From positions 12,573,501 through 12,637,500 of the forward strand of contig NC_088323.1 in assembly GCF_910592395.1 (NCBI RefSeq): a stretch of DNA of 64,000 bases, read 5' to 3'. The position numbers and the translations under genes are program-made. The notes beneath the pieces are model-generated. The model ran no database searches and was not told the origin of the DNA. It saw only the letters and a list, made by a program, of their open reading frames with translations. Position 1 is the stretch's first letter. Each line of letters begins with the position of its first letter. The DNA is from Lineus longissimus. Lineage: Eukaryota; Nemertea; Pilidiophora; Heteronemertea; Lineidae. Of this stretch, positions 1 to 12,248 are shown piece after piece.

Positions 1-639
1 TTAGTTTTAAAGGTGTCGTATATCGGATTCCAAAATATCTTGCGCAGCATTTGGTTGATGGAATTCTGTTAATGTTAGCGACTGACTTTTTGAATACACG
101 GACATCATTCTTTCGGAATAAAAATTCGTTTGTGCCTTTTAATTAGAAAGAAAATGATTCTTGTGTTTGAAAGTTCTGCAGAAAAACTTCAATTACATAC
201 ATTAATGTCTAATCCAGGGTCCTACACAACAACATGCCAGTATTTCAGTGAAAAGCACGAAGGCAGGTGCACCCATTTAAACGTGGTGGTTCTTTCGTGG
301 TCTCTATTGAATGAAAACACAGTGATATGTGGAACATAAAAAACCGTTACGCCCTTGCACAATAACCACATCTGTCAGAGGCGGCATTGTATTTTGACAC
401 AAAATTATTCGCCTCGTGGATCAATCTTTTTTCAACGTTGTATAACTTTTCTTATTCCATGGCTTGAAGTGCGATATTTATTTTATCATACCAAATCACT
501 ACGGTTCACACACTAATGAAGTATGATGGCATTTTTTATGATATACCCAAAGTGAAGTGATCCGGCAGACAAGACTACGAAAACCTCCCAAAAAAGTCCC
601 CAAAATCCCCTTTAACCTCATTTTCTTGACCATTGTGAT

Positions 640-822
640 ATTTGTGGTATATGATAAATAAAAAACTGCTCTCGTGTCAGATCCTCCTTGCGCTTGATTA
701 CTTGATGATTTTCTACGACCTGAAAGCTCTGGACCTGCGGTCTCCAGGCCATAGAAAATCATCTCGTGCAATCTGGATACGAGGATCACCCACTCGTGCA
801 GTTTTCTTATTGTATCACTCTT
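640..822. repeat. Foldback (palindromic) element with a 60-nt core hairpin
   Basis: Positions 702-761 form a near-perfect hairpin with outer stem GATGATTTTCTA against TAGAAAATCATC and inner pairing GGACC against GGTC. Weaker palindromic similarity extends outward on both sides (GAGGATC and GCAGTTTT motifs in both arms). The same hairpin is kept in the inverted units near 36460-36519 and 59641-59700, so it predates the duplication. The ORFs crossing it are by-products of the palindrome. Confidence 0.6.
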
Positions 823-911
823 ATATCTCAGTTTCCTTTCGACCTACCTTCCCGACTTCTCACTGGCAGGATTCGAGGAGAAAAGTGAATAGAGTATCCA
901 AATACACAAAC

Positions 912-1594
912 GATCTTGGTGTTTGGCTGGATGAGGGCATGAGCATGCAAGCTCAGATAAAAAATGTTTGCAAGGCCGCCAATTTTAGCTTATATAAGAT
1001 AGGTAGGATCAGAATGTATCTTAATCAGCCTTGTACTGAGCGGCTTGTTCATGCACTTGTCACGTCAAAACTTGATTACAATAACGGGCTACTATACGGA
1101 TTGCCTAAAAAATCCCTTGTTCCTCTCCAACTGTTACAGAATCGAGCTGCGAGGCTGGTCAGTAGAAAACGGAAGCGTGAGCATATCACACCCGTGCTAA
1201 AAGAACTGCACTGGCTTCCGATTGAGGCACGGGTTCAGTTCAAGGTGCTACTTCACTGTTTCAAGGTGCTCCACGGACTGGCCCCTGGTTATCTTCATCT
1301 ACCTCTCGCAAAAACTGTTCGTCATACGAGGTCCTCATCTAGTGTCAGGTTGCTAGCAAAACGCACCAGGACCTCGTATGGCGACAGAGCCTTTTCTGCA
1401 TGTGCCCCCTTCCTATGGAACCAGCTCCCCCCTGAAATCAAATCAATCCAAAGTACCAATATTTTCTCCTTCAAGCGTCAGCTGAAGGCATGGCTATTCC
1501 GTGGAGCTTTTTGAGGAGTAGCGCCTTGAACACGTTTTTTCACGGTGGTAAGGCGCTCTATATAAATTTTACATTACATTACATTTACATTTAC
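912..1594 (+). mobile_element. 5'-truncated CR1/L2-like LINE fragment
   Basis: The open frame to 1514 encodes the C-terminal part of a CR1/L2-type polyprotein: the order DLGVWLDEGMSM, VCKAANFSLYKIGRIR, LVHALVTSKLDYNNGLLYGLP, LQLLQNRAARL, HITPVLKELHWLP, APFLWNQLPPEIK is typical of that region. It ends with a stop at 1512-1514, a short 3' tail and ACATT repeats. R1 (near 36306) and R2 (near 59500) have the empty site, which places the insertion between about 911 and 1595. No clear target-site duplication is visible. Only the end of the protein is present, so the copy cannot be autonomous. Confidence 0.8.
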
Positions 1595-2109
1595 GTTTTT
1601 TTTGAAATTTTATTTCATTCCCATAAAAACAGTATCAGAGGTTTATACTTTAATAAGCTTCTTAGCCATGATGCAATGTGAGAATAGGAAAAGATGAAGG
1701 GATGCGGAGCATCTTTCTCACAGTTTGCCCTATTATCCACACAGGCATACCTAGAGAAAACCGTTGTAAATTTTGTAATGATATCATCAAGACGAATTTC
1801 ACTTTTCCTACAATGTCCAAAACACGATGTATTGTGGCAACGCTTTATTAAACCCTTCTATGCAACACATCCGAATATGTATACATTATTCAGCATTTTA
1901 AATTGCTCAAGCAAAAGTCAACTTCAGCTGTTTTCACACCCTTCCTCTACCCCCCCGCGCTATCTTTGTCTGCTCTTTGTCCTCCTTCTTTTCGACGACG
2001 AGGTTGCAATAATTTTAGGGATGATGTATTTGTGGTGTTCCCTGGTCAGTCCGGGGTTGTGTCCAGCATGCCAAAGCCATCTCTCCGTTACCGTTGAGAC
2101 GGTGACACC

Positions 2110-2177
2110 CTGGGCCCGGTTGTTCAAAACAGTTTTTGTCACTAAAGCTGGTGTTCTGAACATCCAGGCCCAGACCT
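2110..2177. mobile_element. Internally deleted MITE, about 68 bp
   Basis: CTGGGCCCGGTTGTTCAAAAC near 2111 pairs with the inverted motif GTTCTGAACATCCAGGCCCAG near 2176. The R2 counterpart at 58190-58440 retains about 250 bp between the same termini, so L1 keeps little more than the two ends. Confidence 0.55.
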
Positions 2178-3438
2178 TGAATCGGAATAGCTTTCCGCTC
2201 CATCAATTTTAAACAAAAAGAGATATCTGGTCCATGAAAGTTGGTCGGGATCCTACCAGCAGCCGTTTAGGTTTTTCGCACACCGTAAAGCCATCACGTT
2301 TTGATCATGACGCTATTGCTTTAGATTTTAATTTCGTTTGGTGCGATTCATTTGGGTTGGTCACAAAAAAGAATACAATGTCATGTTGAATATGGAAAAC
2401 AAAATTTATGATATTGATATTGGCCACATTTGGTACGGTTTCAAAAAGGGAAGTAAAATAATATGGCAGCATAGGCTATAAGTAAACTTTCGGTGACCCC
2501 AAAAACGATAAAAAATAGAAAATAGCATAAACAAGGACCACTAACTTGATATTTTCCACCAGTTACTACATGTAGATGAAGGTATACCGCATTAAAAATA
2601 CCAGATCAATATATATATTCAAAATTGAACTCACAAAAACGCGAAGGCAAAAGCTGGCAAACTTTTCTCTCTCAAAATGAAATGTGGAGTTACAGTCCAA
2701 GTCACAATTGGCATCTCTTAATTCGCGTATGTTACGCGTTAGTTGCACCCAAAGTTTACAGGCAGACCTTTTAAAAATTACTTGAATCCAATCTTATTTC
2801 CCCTTTCATACCAAAACTGTGACGTATGGGTGTCACCAGTGGCTACGACACGGCCATTTTGAATTGCTAATCAAGTAGTCCCGGAGAAGAGGTTGATTTC
2901 GTACAGCAAAGCAGTTGTCCCGACCACCTCCGGACATAAATTAGGACACGCAAAGGTTGCCGAATGATAAACTGACCGACGTGGTTGAAATGTAGTTTTT
3001 GCTTTCACTGAGCTGTTCTGTAAATGGTTCTACCTGATGACGTCAAATAATCTCGATGGACCCGTTTTGCCTACATCTATGTAGCGCGTAACTTACCTGT
3101 AACCTGTGCGTAACTTACGCATGACCCGGCGCGCACCAACGCGTATACATCGCCGTCTAGGTCAGTGCACGTAACTTCCTCGAAGCAGCAAGGATGTCAA
3201 TTGTGACTTGGACTGTACCTCAACGTTATTTTTGAGGCAAACCATCTTCAAGAAGTTTCATGCAATCTTCCGAGTTCATCTCCTGTCTGGAATTGCATCT
3301 TTTAACATGAAATTTATGATATTTAGTAGTGTAGTCGTTGTTTTGTGGGCAAGCCGATATAGCCACGATTCACGCCACAACCAGCGGGATATCTGCCCGT
3401 GCTTTACCTGCAATTATTTAGGTGTTTCAATTACCTAC

Positions 3439-4028
3439 CGTGATCAGTTAGATTCAACAAGTCACCTCCACTCAAGATGAACGGGAATACAAGGATGTGC
3501 GCCATATCGCCATTAAAGTTGTGAATTAAATAGGTCCGGCAACAACCGCAGCCGATCAGCAAACGGCACGTTTGCCCTGCTGATAAATAATTTCTACACC
3601 TGTTCTGTCCAATTTTCTTAATCGCCAATGATTTGCCGTTTGCTGACATGTATGCCTTCTCCCTCTTCTCATCATACGAAATGGCCAGCACTTGCCAACC
3701 CGCCGTTTTCACCAATTTTCCTTGGAATTGTTCAAATGCTGATAGTCTCCGGTGCTTACTCCCACAGTTGGGGGAAAACAACAGCATCCTATCTCTAATG
3801 CTTATTCGAAGTAAACCAATACCTTGACCAGCCGTGTTTGAGAGGCATATTATGTTGTTGACTCTTGCCCAATCATGGCTCCGTATGCGCAAATAAAACA
3901 CCAGACTCAGCTTTGGATGCTCAAAAATATTCAGGTCTGGTTGCGTTACGCAATCCTTATTCCTCCATTTGAATGACTGGACTTGACCGAATACAGCAGA
4001 TTGCAAAAATGTCGGATGGTTCCCTAAC
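3439..4028 (-). CDS. LamG/concanavalin-like domain exon, copy L1
   Basis: This 590-nt open segment has splice-like borders: acceptor CTGAAAAG|GTTAGG at the 4028 side and donor CACG|GTAGGT at the 3439 side. The translation has a LamG-like pattern: FYLRIRSHDWARVNNIICLS near the start, the WQVLAISYD...YMSANGKSL strand pair in the middle (compare the family's WHxVAVxYD...YVNG), and AHILVFPFILSGGDLLNLTD at the end. Six cysteines are visible. No start codon belongs to the exon, so the protein must be spliced. Its likely role is an extracellular binding or adhesion module, inferred from fold only. Copies at 33093-33682 and 56996-57585 have the same length and no stops. A Helentron-like element sits about 210 bp upstream in this copy and may disturb the gene. 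Confidence 0.55.
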
Positions 4029-4048
4029 CTTTTCAGAATGGTAAAAGA

Positions 4049-4238
4049 AAATCAACAGTTGTTATCACTACTACATGTATAATGGACGTAGAGCTGAAAT
4101 AGTTTGTCACACATCTCCTCCGTCAGTTCAGATCGGATGACCTCGAAACTTTTCCTGATAGTCGTGGTTGATATGGAGATGCACCTCGCCGGGTTAAATT
4201 GGTAAAATTTGCAGCGATCTCGGAGAAATAGCATTTTT
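4049..4238 (-). CDS. Possible exon upstream of the LamG exon, L1
   Basis: An open frame of about 60 codons just upstream of the LamG exon is shared with R1 (32890-33069). One frame reads KSFEVIRSELTEEMC...LFQLYVHY in both copies. The copies differ by a 6-nt indel, which keeps frame. A second frame is also partly open, so the coding frame is uncertain. In R2 this segment is deleted. The Helentron-like insertion at 4239 cuts it off from its 5' side. No family was recognised. Confidence 0.25.
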
Positions 4239-5959
4239 AGCTCAGCTGACAAAGTCAGCTGAGCTTGTCAAATAAGCTGCTCAGTGGCGTCCGTCTGTCC
4301 GTCCGTCCGTTAAACCCATAGTGCACATTTTGGAACCGTAAGACCTAGAGACTTCAATTTTGCATTTCTGGATACTTCTGGTCAAACTCTACTTTCAAAA
4401 CAAAATTTGTCGCCATTCGACCTACTTCCTGCGAGCGAGAGCGCATGAAGGAAACTGGCCTATATCGGCCTAGGAGCAGCAGAATTAGTCGAAATATGCT
4501 TTAATATTAAGATAAAATTCTTGAAAAACTATTTTATTGAGAAAAAGTTGAAAATTTTAACAGGAGAGGGCGCTACCTGCCTTTTAATTATTTCTGCAGA
4601 TTCAAATTCCCGCCCGATGACGTCAGCCATCAATGAAGTCTCCTATTTGCCAGTTCTCAAAACATGGCAGCTACACAACAAAGCAGCAGTAGCTCCAGGA
4701 ATAAATCACTGTTCACTTCAGCTTCCTAATCGATTGTATCCCCACTTTATTGTTTTTTGTGTGGTGTTCCTATTCAATCAACGATGTAAGGCCTTATTAT
4801 GCTGGTTTTAATTGAGAAGGTGCATTATAAGCGGCCTGCGAAATACCGAAGCGGAGACAAAATGGCGGCATGTTGTTTACGCCATGTGCAATAATCTTGG
4901 AGCTCAATGACGCTCAGCTCGATGACGATGGCCCGCTACGGGCTAGTACTACGGTCGAACCGTGGGAAGGAACCCAATTTTCTGTTTAAAAAGTAGTCTG
5001 GTAGGCGATATTATCACTAGTTCGTTTCAGTGGTAGTCATAAGGTCTTTAGGGACTACTTTCAGAAATTAGTTCTTGAAAATTTGGCCACATTTCTGTGA
5101 AAACGATATCGGAAGTGCATGCTCTGTTCGCGATGACATCGCCGATGTATTTTGAAGTGGAGAATTCCCACAGTATGTGCAGTGAATCGGCATGATTCTG
5201 TTCGCCTATTAAGTTTTAGTTCTACGATTCTTTCATGAGTAAAAAGTAGACATTCTAAGCAATACAATAATGTCACTCCCATAAAAATTGATTGGAAATT
5301 GAGGGAGTACGGCATTCTGTTCGGCAACTGGCAGCGCTGAAAAAATACATTGCATACTGTACAATACCAAATGGCACATTTTAAAAAGCGCTCATTGGAC
5401 AACGTAGGGAATCACCAGAAATGACGTCATCGCTGGTCTAAATAGAAAACTACGGTGGTGCAGTAGAGCACAAGAAAAGGTTTAGCATTAACTTCGTCAT
5501 TCAAGCTTCAGCAACAAAACGATTTCTCATGAATGATTTACTTGATCATCATCAGCTTGTTTTCCCCTGATAGATAAAAAATGATTTACAATTTCCATCA
5601 AAGTTTCCTATTTTGTGTATAGTCACATGTTATTTAACTGGCAAGGAGCCAAGCAGTTTTGGGTATTCGCGGGAAAATACTTCGTACTTGTAAACGAGGC
5701 TATGACAATGAGTATGCTCATTCATGGCATAAACTTCATATTACGGTAAATATTTTCATACGATAATTTCACCCGAATAATGGTCAGGATTGAAGAATGA
5801 ACAGTGGCATAATTATGTCAACCAAAAACATCGGTACCGTAGTGAATGCAAAAGGATATCAAATACCCTGGAGCATGCATTTCCATGCATAATGAACTAA
5901 ACACCGGGAAGATATTAATGATATTAACTCAGCTGAGCACCAGGCCCTTGGGCCTCTTG
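4239..5959 (+). mobile_element. Helentron-like non-autonomous element A
   Basis: The segment is absent from R1, where the flanks join within a T-run. It starts AGCTCAGCTGAC with an inner copy of the motif and a short GTCCGTCC microsatellite (about 4290-4310). It ends with the subterminal inverted repeat CTCAGCTGAGC, a hairpin AGGCCCTTGGGCCT and CTTGTT. Subterminal inverted repeats, a microsatellite near the 5' end, a 3' hairpin and T|T insertion without target duplication match Helentron-associated elements. No Rep or helicase coding remains. The exact right border is ambiguous by a few bases. Confidence 0.5.
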
Positions 5960-7190
5960 TTTCTTCTATCTATATATGGGCATACTCATTAACATAAGGG
6001 GTCTTTTCAGCAGGTCTGATTTGCATATGGGGCCATCTATTAAATCAAAAGTGTGGAATTATACAAAAATAAGCCGGGAAAGTATTGGGGCCACTATATG
6101 TTTAAAGCATTCATCCATTTCCGCAATTTTCCCCCTTTATTTTGGTCGTACTCTTTCACCTCACGTTGTTAATCGCTCTTAATTTTTCGAAGTACCGTAT
6201 GGGAATTCATCACGTGATACACGTCCCATAATAACAAAACCGCCTCACCCGACCCAAGCACTGGGTAAAATTAGCGCACAGCTCCCTATATGAATACCCG
6301 GGGCAAATATAAAATATAATATCAAATCCCGATTAAGATTTCTTTACTGCAATAAAAACAGGCTAACCACTGCAGATTAACAAGTAAGTGAGTGTTCCGG
6401 AACGAGTGGAGTCCGTGCGGAGGGTGTCGAAAAATCCGAGGCGAACTACTTCCTCCGTCTGGTGCTGCCACACACTATGCTCGTGGCATTTGTTGTACTA
6501 AGTTCGTAACACGCCATTGCCTCTTCACCATTCGCAAAATAGTTCGTCAAATAAGTCGAGACCACTTTGAAGAGTGGTGGAGTTAGATTTTCCCGGTCGT
6601 TTTTGCCAAAAACGCGTATAGTGTAAGTAATTTGGCCGAAAATCATCCCCCCAAATCACCATGTTCGATTTGTAAACACTTGGGTCGGCGCGGAGTGCAC
6701 CACATCACACATCGACCTATTTTACGCATATCAAAATCAAGACAACATCACATATAATTTCATTTCACCCAAATTGCCCCGATTTCACAGCAAGCCAACA
6801 CCTTAAAACAACCCGCGCCACGGGTATTATGCTAGTCATTATAATATCCAAAGTGCACTCACATCCACCTCAGATAAGTGTGAAATCTAAAACGACCAAT
6901 ATTTCCAAAAATGGGGCTCTTTTGAAACATAGCTTCACAGAAGATTTTTAAGGCGTAGTTTTATGATTGAATATTCGTTAGCTAAAAGAAAGGACTTTTT
7001 TATATTTTGCAAGTTTCAGCAAAACGAATGAGAGTTACGCCTCAGCGGCACACCAATTAAATTCATCCAAGTCTCACTGTTGATATATGTCATTCAAATA
7101 TTTTGTGAAAGCTATGTTTCACCATCACGCGTCAATATCGGCATTTCTAGATTACGCTTGGAATTGAAATGGTGCTGCTACGACGAGGCT

Positions 7191-7409
7191 TGGGCCCTGT
7201 TGTTCAGAGCTCCGCTATCCGCTAACAGTGGCTTGGCGGCTGTTAAAACAGCGTTATCTTAGCGTGCCGCCAAGTTTTAGTCGTTCGGGCTTAGCTGGCG
7301 ATATCTCACCGCTAAGTTAGCGGAACCTAAATTGCTACCAGGAATGGCTATCAGTGGTCGCTAAGAGTCAGCGACCACTAAAGTTACCAAGTTTTGACCA
7401 ACCGGGCAC
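7191..7409. mobile_element. MITE with TGGGCCC-type termini, shared by units
   Basis: The element begins TGGGCCCTGTTGTTCAGAGC and ends CAAGTTTTGACCAACCGGGC, an imperfect terminal inverted repeat of the same family as the MITE at 2110 and 58190. Versions occur at about 31571-31793 and 53225-53470 in the inverted units, so it inserted before the duplications. It carries internal GCTAAC/GTTAGC repeats and no gene. Confidence 0.45.
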
Positions 7410-8401
7410 GGAATTTTAATCGGCCTGATCATAAAAAGTAAAATGCAATGTCAAGTTTAACCTAAAATAAATATTCCTTTCTGAAAGAATTATTCACTTA
7501 TACCGTAAAGGAATGAACATAAAGGTCTCACTTAAAATTACATAACTTTCACTCTTTTTTATAGAGGATTGGAAAGCAGTTGGCCATGAATCGTCATTGG
7601 TGTTCTTAGCTTTTAGTGGACCTGTATATAAATCTGGTAGCCGAACATAAATCTTACAGATGGTTTTAATACCTTAATGTTGTGTCTTTTCCATTAAAAT
7701 CCCATCGTATAATTGCTGCAATTGTTGGTGGAAGAAACAAACATATGATATTACATGAAAGGAGGATCGGGGAATGGGGAGGGGGTATTGCCAGGTTGCC
7801 ACCAACCAGTAATGAGGAGACTAGCTGGAACCTCAGAAAACAGATGGCAGCACAGCGAAAGCCGGTCCTAACTCTCCAGTGCTTGTGCAGCTGTTCCTGT
7901 GCAGACCTGAGGTGGCACTACACAGTGGGGACGGGGTCCGTTCCCCCCCCCCCCCCCCCAGGAGAAATGTGGTTCTTAAGACACGGACCGTTTTTGGTGA
8001 TTTTATGAGTCTGGCTTCTGTGCCACTTGAAGCGGGTCTCAAGCCCCAGTTTGGCCTCAATATGTAACATGCCTTCCATCTGCCACGCGAGGTTGGGCGT
8101 AGTTGTGCGAATGTCAGAATTCTAGGCCATATAGCGAAAAAATAGCCTGGATTACCCCATGTTTTCATGTGCACCGATCCGTTGTCAGTGGCCGACTCTT
8201 TGCGTGTATCGAGATTTATACGTACATGTACACGTAATTATCTCACGAATAGACAGCATATTTGACAACTACTACTAACATTAGAAAAACCGAAGGCCTG
8301 ATGATTCCTCTGATTATTGAAGAGGTCCTTAATGTATTCTGGACACTGTAATATTTAAACTTTTCAAATGGGTATTAAAAATGCCGAAATAGCATTTTCG
8401 T

Positions 8402-8623
8402 TTAGGGCTGCCAGGACCAATAGCACGACTGGCTTAATTGGTAAGGCCCGCAATAGCTGGTAATGATCTGTACCACGCTTCCTCTTAGGAAAACGTGAGC
8501 ACAGCGTCCATGGACAATTTCATTTTCAATATACAAACCTTCTTGAGTCAAGTTACTTGTGATGTCTCCTTCTGTGAGTTGTAGTAGTTGTTGAGTTACA
8601 ATCAGCAAAAGTAAGGGCATCAT
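8402..8623 (-). CDS. Small ORF with signal peptide, copy L1
   Basis: A 73-codon ORF starts MMPLLLLIVTQQLLQLTEG, a good signal peptide with a hydrophobic leucine-rich core. It continues into a short mature part with four cysteines (GRCAHV, SYCGPY, QSCYW). The R1 copy (30395-30616) differs at only three residues. The product would be a small secreted peptide or, if the AAG|GTTTGT-like site after codon 28 is used as a splice donor, the leader exon of a secreted protein. It lies on the same strand as, and upstream of, the LamG exon, so one shared gene is possible. No known family was recognised. Confidence 0.4.
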   Translation of the reverse strand: MMPLLLLIVTQQLLQLTEGDITSNLTQEGLYIENEIVHGRCAHVFLRGSVVQIITSYCGPYQLSQSCYWSWQP

Positions 8624-8811
8624 CTTGGAAAGGAACTGAGAAAAATTGAAAGTTTCCGAGCAACATGATTGTCACGGGATCAATTATTATACCTATCTCA
8701 ATTTTAAAACGGCAATTGTAAAACAATTTAGCATAGGTTACCATCTCCCGAGCACTATTTTTTCGTACTTTTAGTTGAAAGCTCGGAAAACGGTCAAAAA
8801 CCTGCATTGTG

Positions 8812-9167
<356 letters not shown>

Positions 9168-9518
9168 CAGGAAAATGAAACTTGAAGCTCAGTTGAAACT
9201 AGCAAAGTTTCCATCACATAAGCATAAGTTTTTTGTTAGCTTTAATTAGCTATTATTTGTTCTCTGAGTTCTACATACATATAAAGTTACTCGATGTTTT
9301 GTAAACACATCCATGGCTACTGTTGTCAGGTTAGTTAACACAACCATGACAACAGTCGTCATGACTGTGAAAAGTATGAACATGTAAATTGCTGTAAGCT
9401 CACAATTTGGGGCACATTTTTTGAAAAAAGCTGTAAAGAACTAAAAAACGCTTTAAAATGTCTGGTATCAAATCCCCCATAGACCCAGAATGACGCGGCT
9501 ATAATCCCTCATCGCTCA

Positions 9519-10040
9519 TGGAGACATCCCTTATCCAGGCCTTTCGCACCTCAAGATCTGATTTCCTCAGAGATGAGGCCCAACGAGAAACGGACGACCC
9601 ACCAGGGACGCCAGGGGACAATTTCTGCCTCATTTCGGCCTTCATTCCAGGCTTCCAAGCACTACAACGAATTGTAAGTCACAACTAGCCCGTTCTCTTG
9701 AAATCAACAACAACACATCATTTACATGACTCTCGGATTACATTCGGCCACAGAAAACCTCCAAACCTCCGAGACATTCTGGTCAGAAAAATTAACCGAG
9801 AACGCACCACAGTCAACGGGACCTACAACCCCAACTGCTGGCACAACCCGTTTGCCACCGGGTTCCCTGCAATGTGTGCCTAAGAGCCAAGAGCCCTCTT
9901 GCTACTGCCCCAAACTCAACCTGACTGGACATATCGGGAGTACCACGACCACGCGCACATGCACGGCCATAAACCCATCACATGCAAAAGCAGTAACCAC
10001 ATCCCCCGCATTTTGCCCCGCTCCGTCGGAACATGACATC
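9519..10040 (+). mobile_element. Degraded Penelope-like element fragment, copy L1
   Basis: The frame from 9519 gives LIQAFRTSRSDFLRDEA, then FIPGF..LQRIV, then ITFGHRKPPNLRDILVRK, and, after a frame change near 9850, CPKLNLTGHIG...RTCTA. This order (an NW-containing linker, RPPNLRDxLVRxK, Cys-rich segment, then TCKSSN) is the linker between reverse transcriptase and the GIY-YIG endonuclease of Penelope-like elements. R1 and R2 show the TCKSSN and NLRD motifs more clearly. The fragment has stops and frameshifts and no complete RT or GIY-YIG domain, so it is a pseudogene shared by all units. Confidence 0.55.
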
Positions 10041-10979
10041 ATGACCGTCTCCATGGCATGACGTCACACAGGGGACCTATAAGACATGGACCAATACGCC
10101 TTCAACACCCGATTATGGTCTTCAAGATTTGGTTTTCACAAGCGGTCACGCAACCTTGCTGGTTACATCACACCACATTAGCCACCTCAAAAACTTATTT
10201 TTCATTTATATCATCACAATATTATCAAAGCATAGCAAGGCGAGATATTCTAGCTTTGAGGTGGAGATCGTGGACTTGTCGATGGAGAATGTACACGTTT
10301 TAGGATAACTCCTTTGAGAGTGCGAACTTTTGGAACTCTCCCAATCGAGTTTCCATGTATGCCGTCAACGAATGATATATAATGCTAAGCTGCTTCAAAT
10401 ATTTTTTCAATATTCTGAAACGTCTATGATGCAAATTGAGTTGAATCAATAATATTGATCAATTGTGAATTACTAAGCGTTGTTTTGATACATGCACTTA
10501 CCAACTGTTGCAACCAAATGTACGATACTGTGTCAGTAGCTATGACAAACAAAGTTTCGGCCGATGTACGGCTTGGAGTCCTTCTTCTCAATCCTTTATT
10601 CAGGAGTAAACATCATCAAACGAAAGTTTCTGGGATTCCTAACTGTAGATGAAATAAGATGTCCAATGCATTGTTAAAAACAGTGCACACGATGCAAAGG
10701 CTCAAAAATCCACCGTTAGAGGTCGTGTCGCGTAACAACCTCTTGGGACGTGTATCTCATGATCATGTGGCAGTCCATCACTACTGTCGTGGTTTGATAT
10801 ACATGTACTGATTATGATATATATATGATATTAACAGCCGTTTCTAAAGCATATTGTCCTCTTATCTATTTTTATTTATTTATTTAATAAAACCTCCTCA
10901 AAGGAGAAATATATACAGATTAAATACATCAATGACACAGATAATGCACAAAATAGATAATACATATTGCACATAACAC

Positions 10980-11325
10980 AGTGAAAATGAATGAAAATGA
11001 CGAGTATTTAAAGTGCCAGATTCCACAGAATTCGGTGACACTGTACAGAAATTATGATTGTCTATTATAGCGAGCAAAGAGGAAGGTTTTGAGATGGCGA
11101 GCAAAAACAGATGTGCTCTCGACCTTCCTGATATTGGCAGGGAGTTGATTCCACAGGGTTGGAGCAGCACATTGAAAAGCTCTGCCACGATAGGACAATA
11201 CCCTTCCCCTTTGCTCAACCAACAACAGACCATCAGGTGACCGGAGGCTGCGAGTTGGTTTGTAAACATGAAGAAGTTCCTGGAGATATGCGGTGCAGTA
11301 CCACGAATACATTTGTACAGTCTGA
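10980..11325 (-). mobile_element. CR1-like LINE C-terminal fragment nested in the LINE 3' region
   Basis: The minus-strand frame encodes YLQELLHVYKPTRSLRS, then YRGRAFQCAAPTLWNQLPANIRK and FARHLKTFLF, the conserved end of CR1/L2-type polyproteins. The R2 LINE has the empty site. A direct repeat ACAGT at both edges may be the target-site duplication. The fragment is private to L1. Confidence 0.65.
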
Positions 11326-11605
11326 TATTTGTATAAAGTGCACGTGATATTAAAAAGCTTTGGTGAGTAATTTGGCGAGCGTCCTCTCAGTAGAGTTTGG
11401 TTTGTTATATGATTCACTGGGGTATTGAAACCTGTCTTGCCTCGCTTAAATGTGAAAGCAGCTGTAAGCAGTGAGAGACCGAGTTTTAGAATAGAGTCCA
11501 TGAGGGTACCTTTTACAACAACACCACCAGAGAGATAATTAGATAAAAACGCTACATTGAGGTCCCTCGCAGGGATCACCTTTTAAAAACACAGTAAAAT
11601 AACGA

Positions 11606-12248
11606 AACCTGTTGGTTAAGGAATTGAACCCGAGGCGGAGGACCTTGGTTGAGTTACCAAGACACTCGAGGGTGGAGCTAAAATACAGTCCAAACCCGAG
11701 CCGACAGGCGAGGGTTTGGACGAAATTTTAGCTCCACCCGAGAGTGTCTTGGTAACTCAACCAAGGTCCGAAGCCGAGGGTTCAATTTCTATTCTAAAAT
11801 ACCTCAAACTTAAAAAGATAGGCCACGAAATAACTTGAATATGTGCGAATTTGGCAAATTCCATCCATCGCCTGCCCGGAGCGCCGGTAGCGCCGTTGTT
11901 GACATTATGTTACGGCAGCCCGTATAGGAAGTCCGGATCGGCTCGCTCAAGTGACGCTAAAATCCGCGCAAATGGGCTATTTAAAGCGTTTTTCTCAGCA
12001 AATATGTGTAGTGCTCATTAAAAAACTTAGGGTGGTTGATGCTTCCTTGGCTGATTTGTGTTTGAAGCAGTGTTTTGAGAGCCTCAAACTTCTGAAGTGA
12101 GCTGTGTGCATGGTTCCACATTTTAGTGCAACCCGAGGGAACTTTGGTAGAGCATCTTGGTTGCGTGTCCAAAACACTCCACTCTCAGAACGAGGCTTAT
12201 GCATTTTCCATTTAAAAGTTGACTTTACGGTACCAAGGTATTTTAGAA
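11606..12248. mobile_element. Composite insertion with a long hairpin
   Basis: R2 has the empty site (near 49755), so about 640 bp entered here. The left part (about 11618-11790) is a foldback: an arm of about 75 bp with GGTTGAGTTACCAAGACACT pairs with AGTGTCTTGGTAACTCAACC around a loop near 11695-11705. The right part is bounded by ATTCTAAAATACCT (near 11793) and its inverse AGGTATTTTAGAAT (ending near 12249), suggesting a second, adjacent element with its own short inverted ends. No coding capacity is seen. Confidence 0.55.

Noticed and set aside
1694-2212. 172-codon ORF
   Set aside because: It spans a MITE remnant and is broken in the homologous parts of R1 and R2; no domain is visible.
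5976-6182. 68-codon ORF also open in R1 (32686-32889)
   Set aside because: Short, without motifs and on the strand opposite the LamG genes; chance openness is likely between such similar copies.
6392-6646. Overlapping ORFs on both strands, conserved in R1 (32189-32458)
   Set aside because: Both strands are open and the copies are too similar for conservation to be informative; no motif decides the frame.
9726-10061. 111-codon Thr/Pro-rich ORF
   Set aside because: It is an alternative frame of the Penelope-like remnant.
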